A stretch of DNA of 64,000 nt, from contig JBKBHI010000002.1 in assembly GCA_046297835.1 (NCBI GenBank), positions 310,001 to 374,000 of the forward strand, in the 5' to 3' direction. This stretch comes from CAMAVH01 sp046297835 (GTDB taxonomy: Bacteria; Pseudomonadota; Alphaproteobacteria; SMXQ01). Of this stretch, positions 1 to 8,800 are shown in pieces (position 1 is the stretch's first letter; each line of letters opens with the position of its first letter). The position numbers and the translations under genes were made by a program. A model generated the notes under the pieces. The model did not search any database. It had not been told where the DNA came from and was given only the letters and a program-made list of their open reading frames with translations.

Positions 1-1161
1 GCGCAGGCGCAGGTGCGTCCGGCTGGCCGCGTCAAGCTCATCAACCATCCCGAGGGCGGCCGCGTCACCGCCCTGCACGTGAAAGAAGGCGACACGGTGA
101 AGGCCGGCCAGACTTTGGTCGAGCTCGATCCCGACGTGCTGCGCGAAGACGTCGCGCGTCTGCGCAAGGACCGTGCCGACCTGCTCGGCCAAGTCGCCCG
201 CCTCGAAGCCGAAGCGCTCGAAGACGCGCCGCTGTTCCCCGAGGACCTGCATCGCGATTGGCCCGAAGTGATCGCGCAGCAGCTCCGCCAGCTTCAGGCG
301 CGGCGCGAGGCCGTCGAGCAACGCCGCCTTGCCGCGCAGAACGTGGTGACGCAGCGCGAGACCGAAGTCGCCGCCCTCCAGAAAGACATCGCCGCGAAGC
401 AGAGGAGCCAATCGATCCTCGCCGAGCAGGAGCAAGCCGTCGGCAGCCTCGCCGGCGAAGGGTATTTCCCGAAGCTGCAATATCTCACCATTCAGCGCCA
501 GCTCAACGACGCCGTCGGCCAGGTGACGCAGGCGCAAGAGCAGCTGCGCGTCGCGACCGCCGCCCTCGCCGAAGCGCGCGCGCGGCTCGTCAGCGTCACC
601 TCAGAAAATCTCGCACAGGTGCTGGCCGAGCTGTCCGAAGCCAAGGCCAAGCTCAACACCACCGAATCGGGCCTGGCCCAGCAGAATTCGCGGCGCGCCA
701 ATCTGGCCATCAAATCGCCCGACGACGGCATCGTGCAGAACCTCGCCGTCTTCGCCGTCGGCCAGTCGATCGCGCCCAACGAGCCGATGATGCGCGTGGT
801 GCCGACCGACGAGCGCCTGATTTTGGAAGCGCGCGTCTCGAACAACGACATCGGCTATATCCACGTCGGCATGCCCGCCACCGTGAAGATCCAGACCTAC
901 GATTTCGCCAAGTTTGGCTCGCTCAGCGGCACCGTGCAGCAGATCGCCGCCGACGCCAGCGTCGAGAAGCAGGGCGATCCGCCGACCTTCGTCGTCCAGG
1001 TCATCACCGAGCGGAACTATCTCGGCGACAAGCCGGGCCAGCACGTCGTCTATCCCGGCATGCTCGGCCAGGTCGACATGCTGATCGACAAGCGCTCGAT
1101 CCTCGCCTATCTGACCGACCGCGTGCGGCGCACCACGGAGAGCTCGTTCCGCGAGAGATAG
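1..1161 (+). CDS. HlyD-family membrane fusion protein of a type I secretion system (5' end outside the window)
   Basis: This is the periplasmic adaptor that links an inner-membrane ABC exporter to an outer-membrane channel. The frame is open to base 1, so the N-terminal membrane anchor lies upstream; the GTG at 13 is probably internal. The first residues form a biotinyl-lipoyl-like half-motif (INHPEGGRV, then VKEGDTVKAGQTLVELDP). A long Ala/Gln/Glu-rich coiled-coil hairpin follows (about residues 45-225), then the second lipoyl half (AIKSPDDGIVQNLAVFAVGQSIAPNEPMM broken by ordinary spacing) and a beta-barrel ending near TESSFRER. No partner gene is visible; the ABC protein should lie to the left. 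The cargo is unknown. Confidence 0.88.
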   Translation, partial: AQAQVRPAGRVKLINHPEGGRVTALHVKEGDTVKAGQTLVELDPDVLREDVARLRKDRADLLGQVARLEAEALEDAPLFPEDLHRDWPEVIAQQLRQLQARREAVEQRRLAAQNVVTQRETEVAALQKDIAAKQRSQSILAEQEQAVGSLAGEGYFPKLQYLTIQRQLNDAVGQVTQAQEQLRVATAALAEARARLVSVTSENLAQVLAELSEAKAKLNTTESGLAQQNSRRANLAIKSPDDGIVQNLAVFAVGQSIAPNEPMMRVVPTDERLILEARVSNNDIGYIHVGMPATVKIQTYDFAKFGSLSGTVQQIAADASVEKQGDPPTFVVQVITERNYLGDKPGQHVVYPGMLGQVDMLIDKRSILAYLTDRVRRTTESSFRER

Positions 1162-1226
1162 CATGCGTGCCGATGGCGGGTTTTCGCGTCTCTCGGGGCG
1201 CGCAGCGGTTCGCCGCTATCGGGCGC

Positions 1227-1242
1227 GCCGGCTATAGCCGGC
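1227..1242. repeat. 16-base perfect palindrome between converging genes
   Basis: GCCGGCTATAGCCGGC lies between the stop of the HlyD gene (1161) and the stop of cobT (1255). It could fold into a short hairpin and help end transcription from either side, but no T-run follows on either strand, so a terminator role is only inferred. Confidence 0.4.
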
Positions 1243-1254
1243 GAAACCTTGCGG

Positions 1255-2310
1255 CTACGCGCTTTTGCCGCTCACGCCGGCTTCGGCGAAGGTCGCCATG
1301 CCGCCGTGGCACGCCACGGCCGCCTTGAGCAGCGCCACCGCGAGCGCCGCGCCCGACGCTTCGCCGAGCCGCATGTCGAGATCGAGCAGCGGCCGCTTGC
1401 CGAGCGCCGCCAAAAGCCGCCGATGGCCGGGCTCGGCCGAGCAATGGGCGACCATGCAATGATCCAGCAGATCGGGCGACAGGCCGTAGAGCACCGCCGC
1501 CGCCGTGGTCGAAGCGTAACCGTCGAGCAGCACCGGAATGCGCGCCAGCCGCGCCGCCAGCACCGCGCCGGCGATGGCGGCGAATTCCTGGCCGCCGAGA
1601 CATTGCAGGATTTTCAGCGGATTGCCCGCCGCCGCCGCATGGCGCGCGACGCCGGCCGCCACCACCTCACGCTTGGCCGCGAGCTGCGCGCCGGAAACGC
1701 CGGTGCCGGGCCCCGTCCACTCTTCCGCACGGCCGCCGAACAAAGCCATGCAGAGCGCCGCCGCCGCCGTAGTGTTGCCGATGCCCATCTCGCCGAGGCA
1801 CAGCACGTCGATGCCCGGTTCCACCGCCATCATGCCGTAGGCCATGGCGCGCACCGTATCCTGCTCGCTCATGGCCGGCGCCTGGGTGAAATCGGCGGTC
1901 GGCGTCTCCAGCGTCATCTCGAAGACGCGCAAGTCCGCGTCGATCATCTGGCAGAGTTGGTTCACCGCCGCGCCGCCGTCGATGAAATTGGCGACCATCT
2001 GCGCCGTCACCTCCGCCGGATAGGCCGAGACCCCGCGCGCCGCGACGCCGTGGTTAGCGGCGAAGACGCAGACGCGCGGATGCTCGGCGCGCGGCGGATG
2101 GCGGCCCTGCCAGCCGGCGAGCCATTCGGCGATTTCTTCTAAGCGGCCAAGCGCGCCGGGCGGCTTGGTGAGCTGCGCCTCGCGCGCGCGCGTCTTGGCG
2201 ACGGCGTCGGCGTCCGGGCCCGGGAGGCGCGTCAGCAGCTTGCGGATTTCGTCGAAGGTGGAGGGCGGTCCGGCACGATTGGCGGCGGGCGAAGCGGGAT
2301 CGTTGGCCAT
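1255..2310 (-). CDS. cobT: Nicotinate-nucleotide--dimethylbenzimidazole phosphoribosyltransferase CobT
   Basis: CobT makes alpha-ribazole 5'-phosphate from nicotinate mononucleotide and dimethylbenzimidazole, the lower-ligand half of cobalamin. Family marks are AQLTKPPGALGRLEEIA near the N-terminus, GEMGIGNTTAAAAL in the middle, GYASTTAAAVL, and CHGGMATFAEAGVS near the C-terminus, which carries the catalytic Glu. From the ATG at 2310 it is 351 residues, normal for the family. ATGs at 2319 and 2352 and an open frame up to 2592 exist, but that extension is low complexity and runs into cobS on the other strand. It diverges from cobS over about 120 bases and converges with the HlyD gene. This is the lower-ligand CobT, not the cobaltochelatase subunit of the same name. 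Confidence 0.93.
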   Translation of the reverse strand: MANDPASPAANRAGPPSTFDEIRKLLTRLPGPDADAVAKTRAREAQLTKPPGALGRLEEIAEWLAGWQGRHPPRAEHPRVCVFAANHGVAARGVSAYPAEVTAQMVANFIDGGAAVNQLCQMIDADLRVFEMTLETPTADFTQAPAMSEQDTVRAMAYGMMAVEPGIDVLCLGEMGIGNTTAAAALCMALFGGRAEEWTGPGTGVSGAQLAAKREVVAAGVARHAAAAGNPLKILQCLGGQEFAAIAGAVLAARLARIPVLLDGYASTTAAAVLYGLSPDLLDHCMVAHCSAEPGHRRLLAALGKRPLLDLDMRLGEASGAALAVALLKAAVACHGGMATFAEAGVSGKSA

Positions 2311-2431
2311 GCGGAACATCGCGAAAAACGGGTTCGGGCGGCCGTCTGGCATCGCCGGGGCAACTGTCTTATAACCGATCCCACGATCCGCAAAGCCCGA
2401 TCGCGCCCATTGAGAGAGCCACAGCCGCGTC

Positions 2432-3304
2432 ATGACCGATCTGCCGCCGAACGATCCGCAATCCAGTCCGCAACCCGCCCCGCAACCCAACGCGGAAAAG
2501 GTTAATGCCGACAAGCCGAAGGGCGATAGCGCCACGCACATCCTCACTGGCTGGTGGCACGACCTGATCGTCGCGCTGAGCTTCCTCACCATCCTGCCGG
2601 TGCGCCCGAAGTTGCCCGAAGGACAGGACGCGCGCGCCGCGCTGCGCTTCGGCGCGCGCGCCTTCCCGCTCGCCGGCCTCGTCGTCGGCGCGGCCGGCGC
2701 GCTGACCTACGCCATCTGCAGCGCGCTATCCTTGCCGCCCGAAGCGGCCGCCTTCATCGCCATCGGCGCGATGATCTTCTTCACCGGCGCGCTGCACGAG
2801 GACGGCCTCGCCGACCTCGCCGACGGCGCCGGCTCGCACAAGGATATGGAGACCCGCCTGCGCATCATGCGCGATTCGCGCATCGGCACCTTCGGCACGC
2901 TGGCGCTCATCATCGTCGTCGGCATCAAGACCGGCAGCATCACCGCGCTCGGCTGGTCGGACCATGTCGCCACCATGCTGCTCGGCTCGGCCGCCGCCTC
3001 GCGCGCCTATCTGCCGGCGCTGATGCGCTACATTGCCCCGGCGCGGCACGACGGCCTCGCCGTGCAGGCCGGCCGGCCCGAGGAGAACCAGGTGGTGCTG
3101 GCGCTGCTGCTCGGCGCGGCGCTCGCCCTGCTGTTCCTCGGCCCTGCCGCCGGCTTCATCGCCTTCGCCGTCGGCGCGGGCACCGCCGCCTTCATCGGCT
3201 GGTTCGCCAAGCGCCGCGTCGGCGGCCTGACCGGCGACGTGCTCGGCGCGGCGCAGCAGATGAGCGAAGCGGCCATCATGCTCGTCGTCGTCGCGCTCGC
3301 ATAA
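2432..3304 (+). CDS. cobS: Adenosylcobinamide-GDP ribazoletransferase CobS
   Basis: CobS is the membrane-bound cobalamin (5'-phosphate) synthase that joins adenosylcobinamide-GDP to alpha-ribazole. The 290-residue product has a Pro/Gln-rich cytoplasmic start, then FLTILPVRP, the conserved acidic stretch LHEDGLADLADG (about residues 125-136), MRDSRIGTFG, and several hydrophobic helices in the second half. The ATG at 2432 follows a GAGAG ribosome-binding stretch. Its TAA overlaps the ATG of the phosphatase gene (TAATG), indicating translational coupling. This is the synthase CobS, not the chelatase ATPase subunit of the same name. Confidence 0.93.
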   Translation: MTDLPPNDPQSSPQPAPQPNAEKVNADKPKGDSATHILTGWWHDLIVALSFLTILPVRPKLPEGQDARAALRFGARAFPLAGLVVGAAGALTYAICSALSLPPEAAAFIAIGAMIFFTGALHEDGLADLADGAGSHKDMETRLRIMRDSRIGTFGTLALIIVVGIKTGSITALGWSDHVATMLLGSAAASRAYLPALMRYIAPARHDGLAVQAGRPEENQVVLALLLGAALALLFLGPAAGFIAFAVGAGTAAFIGWFAKRRVGGLTGDVLGAAQQMSEAAIMLVVVALA

Positions 3305-3957
3305 TGAGCGGGCCTATCGTCACGACAAGCTGGTGGTGGATCCGCCACGCGCCGGTCGATAATCCCCATCGCCGGCTCTACGGCCAGGAAGATCTGCCGG
3401 CGCGCTGCGAGGGCAACGAATGTTTCCCGCCGCTCGCCGCCGTGCTGCCGCGCAATGCCGTGTGGCTCACCAGCCATCTGCAGCGCACGCGCCAGACCGC
3501 CGAGGCGGTGATCCCTCATCTCGTCGATCACGCGCCGCCGGACTTCATCGTCGAGCCTGACATCGCCGAACAGAATTTCGGCAAATGGCAGGGCATGACC
3601 TACATGCAGCTGCAGAACCATCTCGGCGACAGCTTCCACGATTTCATCCGCAATCCCGCGCGGGAGCGTCCGCCCGAGGGCGAAAGCTTCGCCGACGTGA
3701 TCAAACGCGTCGGCCGGGTCATCGACCGCATCAACCGGCAGCATGCCGGGCGCGACATCGTCGCCTTCGCCCATGGCGGCTCGATCCGCGCCGCCCTCGC
3801 GCACACGCTAGGCCTGGAACCGGACGCCGCCTTGTCGTTCCAGATCGACAACGTGACCTTGACCCGCCTCGACCATGTGCTGACCCACGACGGCGGCCCG
3901 GCCCCCGGCGCCATGCGCCCCTGGCGCATCAGCCTCGTCAACTGGCTGCCGCGCTAA
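3304..3957 (+). CDS. cobC: Histidine phosphatase, probable alpha-ribazole phosphatase CobC
   Basis: A 217-residue phosphoglycerate-mutase-fold phosphatase. It has the phospho-acceptor motif WWWIRHAPV (RHA rather than RHG) at residues 10-18, SHLQRTRQTAE (second Arg), a catalytic-acid stretch EQNFGKWQGM, and the second His in FAHGGSIRAAL. Family knowledge and the position directly after cobS suggest removal of the phosphate from alpha-ribazole 5'-phosphate or cobalamin 5'-phosphate. The frame is open upstream to 2554, but only in a shadow frame of cobS; the TAATG overlap fixes the start. The name follows the enteric convention; in Pseudomonas nomenclature cobC is a different enzyme. Confidence 0.85.
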   Translation: MSGPIVTTSWWWIRHAPVDNPHRRLYGQEDLPARCEGNECFPPLAAVLPRNAVWLTSHLQRTRQTAEAVIPHLVDHAPPDFIVEPDIAEQNFGKWQGMTYMQLQNHLGDSFHDFIRNPARERPPEGESFADVIKRVGRVIDRINRQHAGRDIVAFAHGGSIRAALAHTLGLEPDAALSFQIDNVTLTRLDHVLTHDGGPAPGAMRPWRISLVNWLPR

Positions 3958-3984
3958 TCCTCGAAGGCCTTTGGCGACTCGCCC

Positions 3985-4178
3985 CGGTGCGGCCGCCGTG
4001 CTAGGGTCAGCCCGTGATGCGACAGGGAAGTCCGGTGCGGCCGCAAGGCCAAGTCCGGCGCTGCCCCCGCAACTGTAAGCGGCTTTTTTCGGATCTTTTC
4101 AGCCACTGGTGAAACGTCACTGGGAAGGCGATCCGATCGCTTCTTCGGAAGATGCCGCGAGCCAGGAGACCTCCGCGT
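3985..4178 (+). promoter_or_regulatory. Cobalamin (AdoCbl) riboswitch
   Basis: The leader of cobP carries the ordered cobalamin-aptamer landmarks: GGTGC at 3986, GGGAAGTCCGGTGCG from 4025, GCTGCCCCCGCAACTGTAAGC at about 4060-4080 (conserved core), AGCCACTG at 4101, GGGAAGGCGAT at 4122, and the B12 box GCCGCGAGCCAGGAGACCT around 4154-4172. Coenzyme B12 binding should shut down expression of the cobP-cobW-cobN-cobO-cobQ run that follows. It is the only aptamer of this type I could find in the window. Confidence 0.95.
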
Positions 4179-4196
4179 CACATCGAGGCAACCCAC

Positions 4197-4217
4197 ATCC
4201 TCGGAGGGAGGATCGCC
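4197..4217 (+). promoter_or_regulatory. Ribosome-binding site hairpin of cobP (riboswitch expression platform)
   Basis: ATCCTC (4197-4202) can pair with GAGGAT (4208-4213), placing the purine-rich GGAGG Shine-Dalgarno tract in the loop and right arm, 6-8 bases before the ATG at 4218. There is no T-run, so the riboswitch most likely acts on translation rather than by termination. The pairing is seen in the sequence; the mechanism is inferred. Confidence 0.6.
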
Positions 4218-4844
4218 ATGACGTCATCTCTATCGGCGCGCGAAGCGCGCGCGCCGTCCGGCCTGCCCAGAGCCGGCGACCTGCTCGCCCTGCCCCGCGT
4301 CAGCCTGGTGCTCGGCGGCGCGCGCTCGGGCAAAAGCGCCTATGCCGAAACCCTGATCGCCGACGCCGCGAGACCCAACGGACTGCGCCCGCTCTACATC
4401 GCCACCGCCGAAGCGCGCGATCCCGAGATGCGCGAGCGCATCGCGCTGCATCGCGAGCGGCGCGGCGCGCTGTGGGAGACGGTCGAGGAGTCGCTGCATC
4501 TTGCCGGCGCACTCGTCGGCGCCGCGGGACGCGCCGTGCTGGTCGATTGCCTGACGCTGTGGCTGACCAACCATCTGCTCGCCGGGCGCGATCTCGCCGC
4601 CGAACGCGAGCGGCTCGTCGCGACCTTGCGCAGCCTCGACGGGCCGGTCGTGCTGATCGCCAACGAGGTCGGCCTCGGCATCGTCCCCGACAACGCGCTG
4701 GCGCGCGCGTTCCGCGACGAAGCGGGCCTGCTTAATCAAGCGGTGGCGCGCGTCGCCGGCCGCGTCGTCTTCATGGCCGCCGGCCTGCCGCTCCTTATGA
4801 AGGACGCGGGCATGAAGGACGAAAACCTGAGGAACGATCTGTGA
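4218..4844 (+). CDS. cobP: Adenosylcobinamide kinase / adenosylcobinamide-phosphate guanylyltransferase CobP (CobU)
   Basis: A bifunctional enzyme that phosphorylates adenosylcobinamide and then adds GMP to give adenosylcobinamide-GDP, the substrate of CobS. It is 208 residues with P-loop GGARSGKS at residues 33-40, YIATAEARDPEMRERI, VDCLTLWLTN, and ANEVGLGIVP near the C-terminus. The N-terminus is about 25 residues longer than the minimal family start. The frame stays open upstream to 4152, but that part is the riboswitch B12 box; the ATG at 4218 has a strong GGAGGGAGG site. The stop overlaps the GTG of cobW. Confidence 0.94.
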   Translation: MTSSLSAREARAPSGLPRAGDLLALPRVSLVLGGARSGKSAYAETLIADAARPNGLRPLYIATAEARDPEMRERIALHRERRGALWETVEESLHLAGALVGAAGRAVLVDCLTLWLTNHLLAGRDLAAERERLVATLRSLDGPVVLIANEVGLGIVPDNALARAFRDEAGLLNQAVARVAGRVVFMAAGLPLLMKDAGMKDENLRNDL

Positions 4845-5887
4845 ACCGCATTCCCGCCACCGTCGTCACTGGCTTTCTCGGCGCCGGCAAGACCAGCCTG
4901 ATGAGCCATGCGGTGAAGGCGGCCAAAGGCCGCCGCCTCGCCCTCGTCGTCAACGAGTTCGGCGAGACCGGCGTCGATGGCGGCATCCTGTCGGCCTGCG
5001 GCTTCGAAGGCTGCCAGGACGAGGACATCATCGAGCTGGCCAACGGCTGCATCTGCTGCACCGTCGCCGACGATTTTCTCCCCACCATCGAGACCCTGCT
5101 GGCGCGCGCGACGCCGCCCGACGGCATCCTGATCGAAACCAGCGGCCTCGCGCTGCCCAAGCCCCTGGTCAAAGCCTTCGCCTGGCCCGAGATCAAATCG
5201 CGCGTGACGGTCGACGGCGTGATCGCCGTGATCGACGCCCGCGCCGTCCATGACGGCCGCTTCGCCGACGACCCGGCGAAAGTCGCGGCGCAAGCCGCCG
5301 CCGACCCGAGCCTCGATCACGACAATCCGCTCGAGGAAGTGTTCGAGGACCAACTCGTTTGCGCCGATCTCGTCATCCTCAACAAGAGCGACCTGCTGAG
5401 CGCCGACGAACTCGCCGCCGTCGAAGCGGAATTGCGCGCGCGGCTCGAAGAGCATGGCCGCAAAGGCGTCAAGATCGTCGCCACCCGCCACGGCGCGGTG
5501 CCCATCGAGGTGCTGCTCGGCCTCGCGGCCGCCGCCGAGGACGATCTCGCGGCGCGGCCGTCGCATCACGAAACCGAGGACGATCACGACCACGACGATT
5601 TCGAAAGCTTCTCGCTCGCCCTCAAGCCGGTCGCCGACATGGACGGATTGATGGCGCGGCTCGCCGAACTCGCCGACGCGCACGACATCCTGCGGCTCAA
5701 GGGCTTCCTCGCCGTGCCCGGTCGCGATCTGCGCCATGTCGTGCAAGGCGTCGGCGCGCGCCTTTCGGGCTATTACGACCGGCCGTGGACGAGCGGCGAA
5801 GCGCGCGACGGCCGCCTCGTCGTCATCGGCCAGAAGGGGCTGGACCGCGAGCGCATCGCGCGCGGCCTCGAAGGCTATCTCGCGTAA
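4841..5887 (+). CDS. cobW: CobW-family GTP-dependent metallochaperone (COG0523)
   Basis: A G3E GTPase thought to deliver cobalt to the CobN chelatase. Seen here: Walker A GFLGAGKTS at residues 11-19, the metal-binding CxCC motif at residues 70-73 (GCICC), NKSDL for guanine recognition, and a His/Asp-rich loop (HHETEDDHDHDD) before the C-terminal CobW_C domain. The 348-residue length is typical. The start is GTG, overlapping the cobP stop (GTGA); the TAA overlaps the cobN ATG (TAATG). Its place just before cobN and behind a B12 riboswitch argues for cobalt rather than zinc service. Confidence 0.93.
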   Translation: MNRIPATVVTGFLGAGKTSLMSHAVKAAKGRRLALVVNEFGETGVDGGILSACGFEGCQDEDIIELANGCICCTVADDFLPTIETLLARATPPDGILIETSGLALPKPLVKAFAWPEIKSRVTVDGVIAVIDARAVHDGRFADDPAKVAAQAAADPSLDHDNPLEEVFEDQLVCADLVILNKSDLLSADELAAVEAELRARLEEHGRKGVKIVATRHGAVPIEVLLGLAAAAEDDLAARPSHHETEDDHDHDDFESFSLALKPVADMDGLMARLAELADAHDILRLKGFLAVPGRDLRHVVQGVGARLSGYYDRPWTSGEARDGRLVVIGQKGLDRERIARGLEGYLA

Positions 5888-8800
5888 TGCATCTGCTCGC
5901 CGCGCAGCCGGGCGAAATCGCTGACGGTTCGGCCGCGGTCGACCTCGGCCAGACGCCGGGCGACATCGTCTACATCACCGCCGCCGACAGCGAGATTTCG
6001 CTGCTCGCGGCGGCGCATAAAACGATGCCCGATGCGCCGAGCCTGCGCCTCGCCAACCTGATGGCGCTCGGCCACAATTATTCGGTCGATCTCTATGTCG
6101 AGCAGATCGTCAGCCAGGCCAAGCTGGTGATCGTGCGCGTGCTCGGCGGGCGCGGCTATTGGCCCTATGGCGTCGGCGAGATCGTCGCCTGCTCCCGCGC
6201 CAGGCGCATCCCTCTCGCCTGCCTGCCCGGCGACGACGCGCCCGACGCTGATCTGATGGCCGACAGCACCCTGCCGGCCAAAGCCGTCCATCGCCTGTGG
6301 CGCTACATGGCCGAAGGCGGACCGGACAACGCCGCCAACCTGCTGCGCTACGCCGCCGATCTCGGCGTGCGCCGAACGGAGTGGCAGGAGCCGAGGCCGC
6401 TGCTGCGCGCCGGGATCTATCGCGGCGCGCGCGCGGCGTCCCAACGTCCCGTCGCGGCGATCCTGTTCTACCGGGCGCTGTTGCAGGCCGGCAATCTCGC
6501 CGCCGTCGACGCGCTGATCGCCGCGCTCGACGCCGCCGGTCTCGATGCCCTGCCGATCTACGCCGCATCCTTGCGCGAGCCGCAATCGGCGGCGATCGTC
6601 GAACAGCTTCTCGCCGCCACGCCGCCCGACGTGATCCTCAACGCCACCGGCTTCTCGCGCGCCGCGCCGGGCGAGACCTATGCGCCGGCGCACGATGCGC
6701 CCGAATTGCAGGTGATCTTCTCCGGCGGGACCGAAGCCGCTTGGCGCGCCGGCACGCGCGGGCTTTCTTCGCGCGATATCGCCATGAACGTCGCCCTGCC
6801 CGAAGTCGACGGCCGCTTGATCGCGCGCGCCGTCTCCTTCAAATCGGCGGCACGGCGCGATGAGGCGACCCAAGCCGACATCGTCGGCTACGCGCCGATT
6901 CCCGACCGGGCGCGCTTCGTCGCCGAACTCGCCGCCAATTGGGCCAAGCTGCGGCGCAAGCCCGCCGATGAGCGCCGCGTCGCCCTGGCGCTCGCGAACT
7001 ACCCCAACCGCGACGGACGCATCGGCAATGGCGTCGGCCTCGACACGCCCGCAAGCGCCATCGTCATCCTCGATGCGTTGCGCGACGCCGGATATGATGT
7101 TCGCGACCTGCCGGCCGATGGCGCGGAGCTGGTGGCGCGCGTGCTAGCGGGGCAGACGAACGATCATTCGCGGCGCGGCATCGAGAGCGAAAGCCTGCCT
7201 CTCGCCGATTATCAGCTGTTCTTCGCCGCGCTGCCCAAAGCTGTGCGGGACGCGGTGACGGCGCACTGGGGCGCGCCCGAACGCGACCCGTTCTACCGCG
7301 TCGGCGAGACCGATTGCGGCCGCTTCGCCATCGCCGCCTTTCGCTGCGGCAAAGTGGCCGTCGGCTTGCAGCCCGCGCGCGGCTACAACATCGATCCGAG
7401 CCAGAGCTATCACGACCCGGCGCTCGTGCCGCCGCACGGCTATCTCGCCTTCTACGCCTGGATGCGCGAGCAATTCCGCGCCGACGCCATCGTCCATCTC
7501 GGCAAGCACGGCAATCTCGAATGGCTGCCCGGCAAGGCGCTGGCGCTGTCGGAAGATTGCCTGCCGGAAGCGGCGCTCGGGCCGCTGCCGCATCTCTATC
7601 CGTTCATCGTCAACGATCCCGGCGAGGGCACGCAGGCCAAGCGCCGCGCGAGCGCCTGCATCGTCGACCATCTGACGCCGCCGCTGACGCGCGCCGAGAG
7701 CTACGGCCCCTTGCGCGATCTCGAACGGCTGGTCGACGAATATTTCGAGGCCAGCGGCGTCGATCCGCGCCGCTGCAAGCTGCTGTCGCGCGAGATTCTC
7801 GATCTCGCGCGCCGCCACGGCATCGCCGCCGATTGCGGCATCGCCCCCGAAGCCGACGAGGCCGAGGCCCTGACCAAGCTCGACGGCTATCTCTGCGAGC
7901 TAAAAGAATTGCAGATCCGCGATGGTCTGCACATTTTCGGCGTCAGCCCGGCGGGCGATCAATTGACCGATCTGCTGGTCGCGCTCGCCCGCGTGCCGCA
8001 AGCGGGCGACGCCGACAGCTCGTTGCCGCGCGCGCTGGCGGACGATTTCGCCCTCGACTTCGATCCGCTCGATTGCGACATGGCCCAAGTCTGGACCGGG
8101 CCGCACCCCGCCGCGTTGCGCGGCGACGCCCCGTGGCGCACGGCCGGCGACACGGTGGAACGGCTGGAAATCCTCGCGCGCGATCTCGTGCGGGGGGCGC
8201 GCGCCATCGATCCCGCATGGACCAGCACCGCCCGCGCGCTGACGCGCATCGAGGACCGCTTGCGGCCCGCCGTCGCGGCGTGCGGCGCGGCGGAAATCGG
8301 CGGCCTGCTCAAAGGTCTTTCGGGGCGCTTCGTGCCGCCCGGCCCGAGCGGCGCGCCGACGCGCGGCCGGCCCGACACGCTGCCGACGGGCCGCAACTTC
8401 TATTCGGTCGATACGCGCGCCGTGCCGACCCCCGCCGCCTGGACGCTCGGCTGGAAATCCGCCCAACTGCTGATCGAGCGTCACGCTCAGGAGCACGGCG
8501 GCTATCCGCGCGCCGTGGCGCTGTCGGCCTGGGGCACGTCGAACATGCGCACCGGCGGCGACGACATCGCGCAAGGGTTGGCGCTGATGGGCGCGCGCCC
8601 GACGTGGGACAACGCCTCGCGCCGCGTCACCGGGTTCGAGATTCTGCCGCTCTCCATTTTGGGCCGTCCGCGCGTCGACGTCACCTTGCGCGTCTCCGGC
8701 TTTTTCCGCGACGCGTTCCCCGGCCTGATCGACCTGTTCGATTCGGCGGCGCGCGCCATCGCGGCGCTCGACGAGCCGGCCGAGCAAAATCCGCTCGCCG

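Noticed and set aside
4152..4217. N-terminal extension of CobP from an ATG at 4152
   Set aside because: This stretch is the riboswitch B12 box and expression platform; the ATG at 4218 has a strong ribosome-binding site.
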